A stretch of 64,000 nt of DNA. It comes from Parapristionchus giblindavisi. Its lineage: Eukaryota > Nematoda > Chromadorea > Rhabditida > Diplogasteridae. The translations under genes and the position numbers were made by a program. The DNA is taken from contig CALSFV010000216.1 of the NCBI GenBank assembly GCA_943737045.1, positions 992,001-1,056,000 on the forward strand, read 5' to 3'. The stretch's first letter is position 1. Each line of letters starts with the position of its first letter. The notes beneath the pieces are model-generated. The model worked only from the letters and a program-made list of their open reading frames with translations, was not told where the DNA came from and did not search any database. Of this stretch, positions 50,401-63,300 are shown piece after piece.

Positions 50401-52308
50401 TTCAGAATTTTTTGCTCTTTCACGTGGTATATGCTACGATAAGTTTAGATTAAATATTGGCGTGTCACGAATTCTTTAATGCTAAAAATGCATGGTTCAA
50501 TGTTGTTAATTCGGCTGGAGCGGCCGTTGTTCAACATGGAACGTTGCAAAATACTCAGAATTTTTTGCTCTTTCGTTTGGTATATGACACGCTGGGTCTA
50601 GCAGAAACTTTTTCATGTCAGGTATTCTTTTGGTCTTATCAGAGTGAAAGCTACTTTTGTACTTTGGGCATTGTGGAATCAACACAAGATTACAGTTTGA
50701 CATGTACTGAAGTGTAGATTATTCAGAATTTTTTGTTCTTTCACGTGGTATATGCTACGATAAGTTTAGATTAAATATTGGCGTGACACGAATTCTTTAA
50801 TGCTAAAAATGCATAGTTCAATGTTGTTAATTCGGCTGGAGCGGCCGTTGTTCAACATGGAACGTTACAAAATACTCAGAATTTTTTGCTCTTTCGTTTG
50901 GTATATGACACGCTGGGTCTAGCAGAAAATTTTTCATGTCAGGTATTCTTTTGGTCTTATCAGAGTGAAAGCTACTTTTGTACTTTGGGCATTGTGGAAT
51001 CAACACAAGATTACACTTTGACATGTACTGAAGTGTAGATTATTCAGAATTTTTTGTTCTTTCACGTGGTATATGCTACGATAAGTTTAGATTAAATATT
51101 GGCGTGACACGAATTCTTTAATGCTAAAAATGCATAGTTCAATGTTGTTAATTCGGCTGGAGCGGCCGTTGTTCAACATGCAACGTTACAAAATACTCAG
51201 AATTTTTTGCTCTTTCGTTTGGTATATGACACGCTGGGTCTAGCAGAAAATTTTTCATGTCAGGTATTCTTTTGGTCTTATCAGAGTGAAAGCTACTTTT
51301 GTACTTTGGGCATTGTGGAATCAACACAAGATTACACTTTGACATGAACTGAAGTGTAGATTATTCAGAATTTTTTGCTCTTTCACGTGGTATATGCTAC
51401 GATAAGTTTAGATTAAATATTGGCGTGTCACGAATTCTTTAATGCTAAAAATGCATGGTTCAATGTTGTTAATTCGGCTGGAGCGGCCGTTGTTCAACAT
51501 GGAACGTTGCAAAATACTCAGAATTTTTTGCTCTTTCGTTTGGTATATGACACGCTGGGTCTAGCAGAAACTTTTTCATGTCAGGTATTCTTTTGGTCTT
51601 ATCAGAGTGAAAGCTACTTTTGTACTTTAGGCATTGTGGAATCAACACAAGATTACAGTTTGACATGAACTGAAGTGTAGATTATTCAGAATTTTTTGCT
51701 CTTTCACGTGGTATATGCTACGATAAGTTTAGATTAAATATTGGCGTGACACGAATTCTTTAATGCTAAAAATGCATAGTTCAATGTTGTTAATTCGGCT
51801 GGAGCGGCCGTTGTTCAACATGGAACGTTGCAAAATACTCAGAATTTTTTGCTCTTTCGTTTGGTATATGACACGCTGGGTCTAGCAGAAAATTTTTCAT
51901 GTCAGGTATTCTTTTGGTCTTATCAGAGTGAAAGCTACTTTTGTACTTTGGGCATTGTGGAATCAACACAAGATTACACTTTGACATGAACTGAAGTGTA
52001 GATTATTCAGAATTTTTTGCTCTTTCACGTGGTATATGCTACGATAAGTTTAGATTAAATATTGGCGTGTCACGAATTCTTTAATGCTAAAAATGCATGG
52101 TTCAATGTTGTTAATTCGGCTGGAGCGGCCGTTGTTCAACATGGAACGTTGCAAAATACTCAGAATTTTTTGCTCTTTCGTTTGGTATATGACACGCTGG
52201 GTCTAGCAGAAACTTTTTCATGTCAGGTATTCTTTTGGTCTTATCAGAGTGAAAGCTACTTTTGTACTTTAGGCATTGTGGAATCAACACAAGATTACAG
52301 TTTGACAT

Positions 52309-53592
52309 GAACTGAAGTGTAGATTATTCAGAATTTTTTGTTCTTTCACGTGGTATATGCTACGATAAGTTTAGATTAAATATTGGCGTGACACGAATTC
52401 TTTAATGCTAAAAATGCATAGTTCAATGTTGTTAATTCGGCTGGAGCGGCCGTTGTTCAACATGGAACGTTGCAAAATACTCAGAATTTTTTGCTCTTTC
52501 GATTGGTATATGACACGCTGGGTCTAGCAGAAAATTTTTCATGTCAGGTATTCTTTTGGTCTTATCAGAGTGAAAGCTACTTTTGTACTTTGGGCATTGT
52601 GGAATCAACACAAGATTACAGTTTGACATGAACTGAAGTGTAGATTATTCAGAGTTTTTTGTTCTTTCACGTGGTATATGCTACGATAAGTTTAGATTAA
52701 ATATTGGCGTGACACGAATTCTTTAATGCTAAAAATGCATGGTTCAATGTTGTTAATTCGGCTGGAGCGGCCGTTGTTCAACATGGAACGTTGCAAAATA
52801 CTCAGAATTTTTTGCTCTTTCGTTTGGTATATGACACGCTGGGTCTAGCAGAAACTTTTTCATGTCAGGTATTCTTTTGGTCTTATCAGAGTGAAAGCTA
52901 CTTTTGTACTTTAGGCATTGTGGAATCAACACAAGATTACAGTTTGACATGAACTGAAGTGTAGATTATTCAGAATTTTTTGTTCTTTCACGTGGTATAT
53001 GCTACGATAAGTTTAGATTAAATATTGGCGTGACACGAATTCTTTAATGCTAAAAATGCATAGTTCAATGTTGTTAATTCGGCTGGAGCGGCCGTTGTTC
53101 AACATGGAACGTTGCAAAATACTCAGAATTTTTTGCTCTTTCGATTGGTATATGACACGCTGGGTCTAGCAGAAAATTTTTCATGTCAGGTATTCTTTTG
53201 GTCTTATCAGAGTGAAAGCTACTTTTGTACTTTGGGCATTGTGGAATCAACACAAGATTACAGTTTGACATGAACTGAAGTGTAGATTATTCAGAGTTTT
53301 TTGTTCTTTCACGTGGTATATGCTACGATAAGTTTAGATTAAATATTGGCGTGACACGAATTCTTTAATGCTAAAAATGCATGGTTCAATGTTGTTAATT
53401 CGGCTGGAGCGGCCGTTGTTCAACATGGAACGTTGCAAAATACTCAGAATTTTTTGCTCTTTCGTTTGGTATATGACACGCTGGGTCTAGCAGAAACTTT
53501 TTCATGTCAGGTATTCTTTTGGTCTTATCAGAGTGAAAGCTACTTTTGTACTTTAGGCATTGTGGAATCAACACAAGATTACAGTTTGACAT
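52309..53592 (-). repeat. Higher-order repeat: dimer, 642 bp, two copies
   Basis: Copies are 52309-52950 and 52951-53592. Plus-strand markers are ctttcgattgg (for ctttcgtttgg) at about 52497 and 53139, and cagagttttttgttc at about 52651 and 53293, both spaced 642 bp. Confidence 0.87.
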
Positions 53593-54234
53593 GAACTGAA
53601 GTGTAGATTATTCAGAATTTTTTGCTCTTTCACGTGGTATATGCTACGATAAGTTTAGATTAAATATTGGCGTGACACGAATTCTTTAATGCTAAAAATG
53701 CATAGTTCAATGTTGTTAATTCGGCTGGAGCGGCCGTTGTTCAACATGGAACGTTGCAAAATACTCAGAATTTTTTGCTCTTTCGTTTGGTATATGACAC
53801 GCTGGGTCTAGCAGAAAATTTTTCATGTCAGGTATTCTTTTGGTCTTATCAGAGTGAAAGCTACTTTTGTACTTTGGGCATTGTGGAATCAACACAAGAT
53901 TACACTTTGACATGAACTGAAGTGTAGATTATTCAGAATTTTTTGCTCTTTCACGTGGTATATGCTACGATAAGTTTAGATTAAATATTGGCGTGTCACG
54001 AATTCTTTAATGCTAAAAATGCATGGTTCAATGTTGTTAATTCGGCTGGAGCGGCCGTTGTTCAACATGGAACGTTGCAAAATACTCAGAATTTTTTGCT
54101 CTTTCGTTTGGTATATGACACGCTGGGTCTAGCAGAAACTTTTTCATGTCAGGTATTCTTTTGGTCTTATCAGAGTGAAAGCTACTTTTGTACTTTAGGC
54201 ATTGTGGAATCAACACAAGATTACAGTTTGACAT

Positions 54235-57200
54235 GAACTGAAGTGTAGATTATTCAGAATTTTTTGTTCTTTCACGTGGTATATGCTACGATAAGTTTAG
54301 ATTAAATATTGGCGTGACACGAATTCTTTAATGCTAAAAATGCATAGTTCAATGTTGTTAATTCGGCTGGAGCGGCCGTTGTTCAACATGAAACGTTGCA
54401 AAATACTCAGAATTTTTTGCTCTTTCGTTTGGTATATGACACGCTGGGTCTAGCAGAAAATTTTTCATGTCAGGTATTCTTTTGGTCTTATCAGAGTGAA
54501 AGCTACTTTTGTACTTTGGGCATTGTGGAATCAACACAAGATTACACTTTGACATGAACTGAAGTGTAGATTATTCAGAATTTTTTGCTCTTTCACGTGG
54601 TATATGCTACGATAAGTTTAGATTAAATATTGGCGTGTCACGAATTCTTTAATGCTAAAAATGCATGGTTCAATGTTGTTAATTCGGCTGGAGCGGCCGT
54701 TGTTCAACATGGAACGTTGCAAAATACTCAGAATTTTTTGCTCTTTCGTTTGGTATATGACACGCTGGGTCTAGCAGAAACTTTTTCATGTCAGGTATTC
54801 TTTTGGTCTTATCAGAGTGAAAGCTACTTTTGTACTTTAGGCATTGTGGAATCAACACAAGATTACAGTTTGACATGAACTGAAGTGTAGATTATTCAGA
54901 ATTTTTTGCTCTTTCACGTGGTATATGCTACGATAAGTTTAGATTAAATATTGGCGTGTCACGAATTCTTTAATGCTAAAAATGCATGGTTCAATGTTGT
55001 TAATTCGGCTGGAGCGGCCGTTGTTCAACATGGAACGTTGCAAAATACTCAGAATTTTTTGCTCTTTCGTTTGGTATATGACACGCTGGGTCTAGCAGAA
55101 ACTTTTTCATGTCAGGTATTCTTTTGGTCTTATCAGAGTGAAAGCTACTTTTGTACTTTGGGCATTGTGGAATCAACACAAGATTACAGTTTGACATGTA
55201 CTGAAGTGTAGATTATTCAGAATTTTTTGTTCTTTCACGTGGTATATGCTACGATAAGTTTAGATTAAATATTGGCGTGACACGAATTCTTTAATGCTAA
55301 AAATGCATAGTTCAATGTTGTTAATTCGGCTGGAGCGGCCGTTGTTCAACATGGAACGTTACAAAATACTCAGAATTTTTTGCTCTTTCGTTTGGTATAT
55401 GACACGCTGGGTCTAGCAGAAAATTTTTCATGTCAGGTATTCTTTTGGTCTTATCAGAGTGAAAGCTACTTTTGTACTTTGGGCATTGTGGAATCAACAC
55501 AAGATTACACTTTGACATGAACTGAAGTGTAGATTATTCAGAATTTTTTGCTCTTTCACGTGGTATATGCTACGATAAGTTTAGATTAAATATTGGCGTG
55601 TCACGAATTCTTTAATGCTAAAAATGCATGGTTCAATGTTGTTAATTCGGCTGGAGCGGCCGTTGTTCAACATGGAACGTTGCAAAATACTCAGAATTTT
55701 TTGCTCTTTCGTTTGGTATATGACACGCTGGGTCTAGCAGAAACTTTTTCATGTCAGGTATTCTTTTGGTCTTATCAGAGTGAAAGCTACTTTTGTACTT
55801 TAGGCATTGTGGAATCAACACAAGATTACAGTTTGACATGAACTGAAGTGTAGATTATTCAGAATTTTTTGCTCTTTCACGTGGTATATGCTACGATAAG
55901 TTTAGATTAAATATTGGCGTGACACGAATTCTTTAATGCTAAAAATGCATAGTTCAATGTTGTTAATTCGGCTGGAGCGGCCGTTGTTTAACATGGAACG
56001 TTGCAAAATACTCAGAATTTTTTGCTCTTTCGTTTGGTATATGACACGCTGGGTCTAGCAGAAAATTTTTCATGTCAGGTATTCTTTTGGTCTTATCAGA
56101 GTGAAAGCTACTTTTGTACTTTGGGCATTGTGGAATCAACACAAGATTACACTTTGACATGAACTGAAGTGTAGATTATTCAGAATTTTTTGCTCTTTCA
56201 CGTGGTATATGCTACGATAAGTTTAGATTAAATATTGGCGTGTCACGAATTCTTTAATGCTAAAAATGCATGGTTCAATGTTGTTAATTCGGCTGGAGCG
56301 GCCGTTGTTCAACATGGAACGTTGCAAAATACTCAGAATTTTTTGCTCTTTCGTTTGGTATATGACACGCTGGGTCTAGCAGAAACTTTTTCATGTCAGG
56401 TATTCTTTTGGTCTTATCAGAGTGAAAGCTACTTTTGTACTTTAGGCATTGTGGAATCAACACAAGATTACAGTTTGACATGAACTGAAGTGTAGATTAT
56501 TCAGAATTTTTTGCTCTTTCACGTGGTATATGCTACGATAAGTTTAGATTAAATATTGGCGTGTCACGAATTCTTTAATGCTAAAAATGCATGGTTCAAT
56601 GTTGTTAATTCGGCTGGAGCGGCCGTTGTTCAACATGGAACGTTGCAAAATACTCAGATTTTTTTGCTCTTTCGTTTGGTATATGACACGCTGGGTCTAG
56701 CAGAAACTTTTTCATGTCAGGTATTCTTTTGGTCTTATCAGAGTGAAAGCTACTTTTGTACTTTGGGCATTGTGGAATCAACACAAGATTACAGTTTGAC
56801 ATGAACTGAAGTGTAGATTATTCAGAATTTTTTGCTCTTTCACGTGGTATATGCTACGATAAGTTTAGATTAAATATTGGCGTGACACGAATTCTTTAAT
56901 GCTAAAAATGCATAGTTCAATGTTGTTAATTCGGCTGGAGCGGCCGTTGTTCAACATGGAACGTTGCAAAATACTCAGAATTTTTTGCTCTTTCGTTTGG
57001 TATATGACACGCTGGGTCTAGCAGAAAATTTTTCATGTCAGGTATTCTTTTGGTCTTATCAGAGTGAAAGCTACTTTTGTACTTTGGGCATTGTGGAATC
57101 AACACAAGATTACACTTTGACATGAACTGAAGTGTAGATTATTCAGAATTTTTTGCTCTTTCACGTGGTATATGCTACGATAAGTTTAGATTAAATATTG

Positions 57201-60012
57201 GCGTGTCACGAATTCTTTAATGCTAAAAATGCATGGTTCAATGTTGTTAATTCGGCTGGAGCGGCCGTTGTTCAACATGGAACGTTGCAAAATACTCAGA
57301 ATTTTTTGCTCTTTCGTTTGGTATATGACACGCTGGGTCTAGCAGAAACTTTTTCATGTCAGGTATTCTTTTGGTCTTATCAGAGTGAAAGCTACTTTTG
57401 TACTTTAGGCATTGTGGAATCAACACAAGATTACAGTTTGACATGAACTGAAGTGTAGATTATTCAGAATTTTTTGTTCTTTCACGTGGTATATGCTACG
57501 ATAAGTTTAGATTAAATATTGGCGTGACACGAATTCTTTAATGCTAAAAATGCATAGTTCAATGTTGTTAATTCGGCTGGAGCGGCCGTTGTTCAACATG
57601 AAACGTTGCAAAATACTCAGAATTTTTTGCTCTTTCGTTTGGTATATGACACGCTGGGTCTAGCAGAAAATTTTTCATGTCAGGTATTCTTTTGGTCTTA
57701 TCAGAGTGAAAGCTACTTTTGTACTTTGGGCATTGTGGAATCAACACAAGATTACACTTTGACATGAACTGAAGTGTAGATTATTCAGAATTTTTTGCTC
57801 TTTCACGTGGTATATGCTACGATAAGTTTAGATTAAATATTGGCGTGTCACGAATTCTTTAATGCTAAAAATGCATGGTTCAATGTTGTTAATTCGGCTG
57901 GAGCGGCCGTTGTTCAACATGGAACGTTGCAAAATACTCAGAATTTTTTGCTCTTTCGTTTGGTATATGACACGCTGGGTCTAGCAGAAACTTTTTCATG
58001 TCAGGTATTCTTTTGGTCTTATCAGAGTGAAAGCTACTTTTGTACTTTAGGCATTGTGGAATCAACACAAGATTACAGTTTGACATGAACTGAAGTGTAG
58101 ATTATTCAGAATTTTTTGCTCTTTCACGTGGTATATGCTACGATAAGTTTAGATTAAATATTGGCGTGTCACGAATTCTTTAATGCTAAAAATGCATGGT
58201 TCAATGTTGTTAATTCGGCTGGAGCGGCCGTTGTTCAACATGGAACGTTGCAAAATACTCAGAATTTTTTGCTCTTTCGTTTGGTATATGACACGCTGGG
58301 TCTAGCAGAAACTTTTTCATGTCAGGTATTCTTTTGGTCTTATCAGAGTGAAAGCTACTTTTGTACTTTGGGCATTGTGGAATCAACACAAGATTACAGT
58401 TTGACATGTACTGAAGTGTAGATTATTCAGAATTTTTTGTTCTTTCACGTGGTATATGCTACGATAAGTTTAGATTAAATATTGGCGTGACACGAATTCT
58501 TTAATGCTAAAAATGCATAGTTCAATGTTGTTAATTCGGCTGGAGCGGCCGTTGTTCAACATGGAACGTTACAAAATACTCAGAATTTTTTGCTCTTTCG
58601 TTTGGTATATGACACGCTGGGTCTAGCAGAAAATTTTTCATGTCAGGTATTCTTTTGGTCTTATCAGAGTGAAAGCTACTTTTGTACTTTGGGCATTGTG
58701 GAATCAACACAAGATTACACTTTGACATGAACTGAAGTGTAGATTATTCAGAATTTTTTGCTCTTTCACGTGGTATATGCTACGATAAGTTTAGATTAAA
58801 TATTGGCGTGTCACGAATTCTTTAATGCTAAAAATGCATGGTTCAATGTTGTTAATTCGGCTGGAGCGGCCGTTGTTCAACATGGAACGTTGCAAAATAC
58901 TCAGAATTTTTTGCTCTTTCGTTTGGTATATGACACGCTGGGTCTAGCAGAAACTTTTTCATGTCAGGTATTCTTTTGGTCTTATCAGAGTGAAAGCTAC
59001 TTTTGTACTTTAGGCATTGTGGAATCAACACAAGATTACAGTTTGACATGAACTGAAGTGTAGATTATTCAGAATTTTTTGCTCTTTCACGTGGTATATG
59101 CTACGATAAGTTTAGATTAAATATTGGCGTGACACGAATTCTTTAATGCTAAAAATGCATAGTTCAATGTTGTTAATTCGGCTGGAGCGGCCGTTGTTCA
59201 ACATGGAACGTTGCAAAATACTCAGAATTTTTTGCTCTTTCGTTTGGTATATGACACGCTGGGTCTAGCAGAAAATTTTTCATGTCAGGTATTCTTTTGG
59301 TCTTATCAGAGTGAAAGCTACTTTTGTACTTTGGGCATTGTGGAATCAACACAAGATTACACTTTGACATGAACTGAAGTGTAGATTATTCAGAATTTTT
59401 TGCTCTTTCACGTGGTATATGCTACGATAAGTTTAGATTAAATATTGGCGTGTCACGAATTCTTTAATGCTAAAAATGCATGGTTCAATGTTGTTAATTC
59501 GGCTGGAGCGGCCGTTGTTCAACATGGAACGTTGCAAAATACTCAGAATTTTTTGCTCTTTCGTTTGGTATATGACACGCTGGGTCTAGCAGAAACTTTT
59601 TCATGTCAGGTATTCTTTTGGTCTTATCAGAGTGAAAGCTACTTTTGTACTTTAGGCATTGTGGAATCAACACAAGATTACAGTTTGACATGAACTGAAG
59701 TGTAGATTATTCAGAATTTTTTGCTCTTTCACGTGGTATATGCTACGATAAGTTTAGATTAAATATTGGCGTGTCACGAATTCTTTAATGCTAAAAATGC
59801 ATGGTTCAATGTTGTTAATTCGGCTGGAGCGGCCGTTGTTCAACATGGAACGTTGCAAAATACTCAGATTTTTTTGCTCTTTCGTTTGGTATATGACACG
59901 CTGGGTCTAGCAGAAACTTTTTCATGTCAGGTATTCTTTTGGTCTTATCAGAGTGAAAGCTACTTTTGTACTTTGGGCATTGTGGAATCAACACAAGATT
60001 ACAGTTTGACAT
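54235..60012 (-). repeat. Higher-order repeat: 10-mer, 3210 bp, one full and one 8-monomer copy
   Basis: The full copy covers 54235-57444 and the second covers 57445-60012 before it gives way to the terminal subfamily. Plus-strand markers spaced exactly 3210 bp are aacatgaaacg (about 54387 and 57597), catgtactgaag (about 55196 and 58406), aacgttacaaa (about 55356 and 58566) and cagatttttttgc (about 56655 and 59865). One private change (gttgtttaac, about 55985) occurs only in the first copy. Confidence 0.9.
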
Positions 60013-60333
60013 GAACTGAAGTGTAGATTATTCAGAATTTTTTGTTCTTTCACGTGGTATATGCTACGATAAATTTAGATTAAATATTGGCGTGTCACGA
60101 ATTCTTTAATGCTAAATATGCATGGTTCAATGTTGTTAATTCGGCTGGAGCGGCCGTTGTTCAACATGGAACGTTGCAAAATACTCAGATTTTGTTGCTC
60201 TTTCGTTTGGTATATGACACGCTGGGTCTAGCAGAAACTTTTTCATGTCAGGTATTCTTTTGGTCTTATCAGAGTGAAAGCTACTTTTGTACTTTAGGCA
60301 TTGTGGAATCAACACAAGATTACAGTTTGACTT

Positions 60334-63300
60334 GAACTGAAGTGTAGATTATTCAGAATTTTTTGCTCTTTCACGTGGTATATGCTACGATACGTTTCGA
60401 TAAAGCATTGACGTGCCACGAATTCTTTATTGCCGAAAATGCATAATTCAATTTTGTTAATTCGGCTGAAGTGGCCGTTGTTCAACATAGGAACGTGCAA
60501 AGTACTCAGAATTTTTTGCTCTTTCGTTTGGTATATGACACGCTGGGTCTAGCAAAAAATTTTTCATGTCAGTTATTCTTTTGGTCTTATCAAAGTGAAA
60601 GCTACTTTTGTACTTTGGGCATTGTGGAATCAACACAAGATTACAGTTTGACATGATCTGAAGTGTAGATTATTCAGAATTTTTTGCTCTTTCACGTGGT
60701 ATATGCTACGATAAATTTAGATTAAATATTGGCGTGTCACGAATTCTTTAATGCTAAATATGCATGGTTCAATGTTGTTAATTCGGCTGGAGCGGCCGTT
60801 GTTCAACATGGAACGTTGCAAAATACTCAGATTTTTTTGCTCTTTCGTTTGGTATATGACACGCTGGGTCTAGCAGAAAATTTTTCATGTCAGGTATTCT
60901 TTTGGTCTTATCAAAGTGAAAGCTACTTTTGTACTTTGGGCATTGTGGAATCAACACAAGATTACAGTTTGACATGAACTGAAGTGTAGATTATTCAGAA
61001 TTTTTTGCTCTTTCACGTGGTATATGCCACGATAAGTTTAGATTAAATATTGGCGTGTCACGAATTCTTTAATGCTAAAAATGCATGGTTCAATGTTGTT
61101 AATTCGGCTGGAGCGGCCGTTGTTCAACATGGAACGTTGCAAAATACTCAGAATTTTTTGCTCTTTCGTTTGGTATATGACACGCTGGGTCTAGCAGAAA
61201 ATTTTTCATGTCAGGTATTCTTTTGGTCTTATCAAAGTGAAAGCTACTTTTGTACTTTGGGCATTGTGGAATCAACACAAGATTACAGTTTGACATGAAC
61301 TGAAGTGTAGATTATTCAGAATTTTTTGCTCTTTCACGTGGTATATGCTACGATAAGTTTAGATTAAATATTGGCGTGTCACGAATTCTTTAATGCTAAA
61401 AATGCATGGTTCAATGTTGTTAATTCGGCTGGAGCGGCCGTTGTTCAACATGGAACGTTGCAAAATACTCAGATTTTTTTGCTCTTTCGTTTGGTATATG
61501 ACACGCTGGGTCTAGCAGAAACTTTTTCATGTCAGGTATTCTTTTGGTCTTATCAGAGTGAAAGCTACTTTTGTACTTTAGGCATTGTGGAATCAACACA
61601 AGATTACAGTTTGACTTGAACTGAAGTGTAGATTATTCAGAATTTTTTGCTCTTTCACGTGGTATATGCTACGATACGTTTCGATAAAGCATTGACGTGC
61701 CACGAATTCTTTATTGCCGAAAATGCATAATTCAATTTTGTTAATTCGGCTGAAGTGGCCGTTGTTCAACATAGGAACGTGCAAAGTACTCAGAATTTTT
61801 TGCTCTTTCGTTTGGTATATGACACGCTGGGTCTAGCAAAAAATTTTTCATGTCAGGTATTCTTTTGGTCTTATCAAAGTGAAAGCTACTTTTGTACTTT
61901 GGGCATTGTGGAATCAACACAAGATTACAGTTTGACATGATCTGAAGTGTAGATTATTCAGAATTTTTTGCTCTTTCACGTGGTATATGCTACGATAAAT
62001 TTAGATTAAATATTGGCGTGTCACGAATTCTTTAATGCTAAAAATGCATGGTTCAATGTTGTTAATTCGGCTGGAGCGGCCGTTGTTCAACATGGAACGT
62101 TGCAAAATACTCAGAATTTTTTGCTCTTTCGTTTGGTATATGACACGCTGGGTCTAGCAGAAAATTTTTCATGTCAGGTATTCTTTTGGTCTTATCAAAG
62201 TGAAAGCTACTTTTGTACTTTGGGCATTGTGGAATCAACACAAGATTACAGTTTGACATGAACTGAAGTGTAGATTATTCAGAATTTTTTGCTCTTTCAC
62301 GTGGTATATGCTACGATAAGTTTAGATTAAATATTGGCGTGTCACGAATTCTTTAATGCTAAAAATGCATGGTTCAATGTTGTTAATTCGGCTGGAGCGG
62401 CCGTTGTTCAACATGGAACGTTGCAAAATACTCAGATTTTTTTGCTCTTTCGTTTGGTATATGACACGCTGGGTCTAGCAGAAACTTTTTCATGTCAGGT
62501 ATTCTTTTGGTCTTATCAGAGTGAAAGCTACTTTTGTACTTTAGGCATTGTGGAATCAACACAAGATTACAGTTTGACTTGAACTGAAGTGTAGATTATT
62601 CAGAATTTTTTGCTCTTTCACGTGATATATGCTACGATACGTTTCGATAAAGCATTGACGTGCCACGAATTCTTTATTGCCGAAAATGCATAATTCAATT
62701 TTGTTAATTCGGCTGAAGTGGCCGTTGTTCAACATAGGAACGTGCAAAGTACTCAGAATTTTTTGCTCTTTCGTTTGGTATATGACACGCTGGGTCTAGC
62801 AAAAAATTTTTCATGTCAGTTATTCTTTTGGTCTTATCAAAGTGAAAGCTACTTTTGTACTTTGGGCATTGTGGAATCAACACAAGATTACAGTTTGACA
62901 TGATCTGAAGTGTAGATTATTCAGAATTTTTTGCTCTTTCACGTGGTATATGCTTCGATAAATTTAGATTAAATATTGGCGTGTCACGAATTCTTTAATG
63001 CTAAATATGCATGGTTCAATGTTGTTAATTCGGCTGGAGCGGCCGTTGTTCAACATGGAACGTTGCAAAATACTCAGATTTTTTGCTCTTTCGTTTGGTA
63101 TATGACACGCTGGGTCTAGCAGAAAATTTTTCATGTCAGGTATTCTTTTGGTCTTATCAAAGTGAAAGCTACTTTTGTACTTTGGGCATTGTGGAATCAA
63201 CACAAGATTACAGTTTGACATGAACTGAAGTGTAGATTATTCAGAATTTTTTGCTCTTTCACGTGGTATATGCCACGATAAGTTTAGATTAAATATTGGC

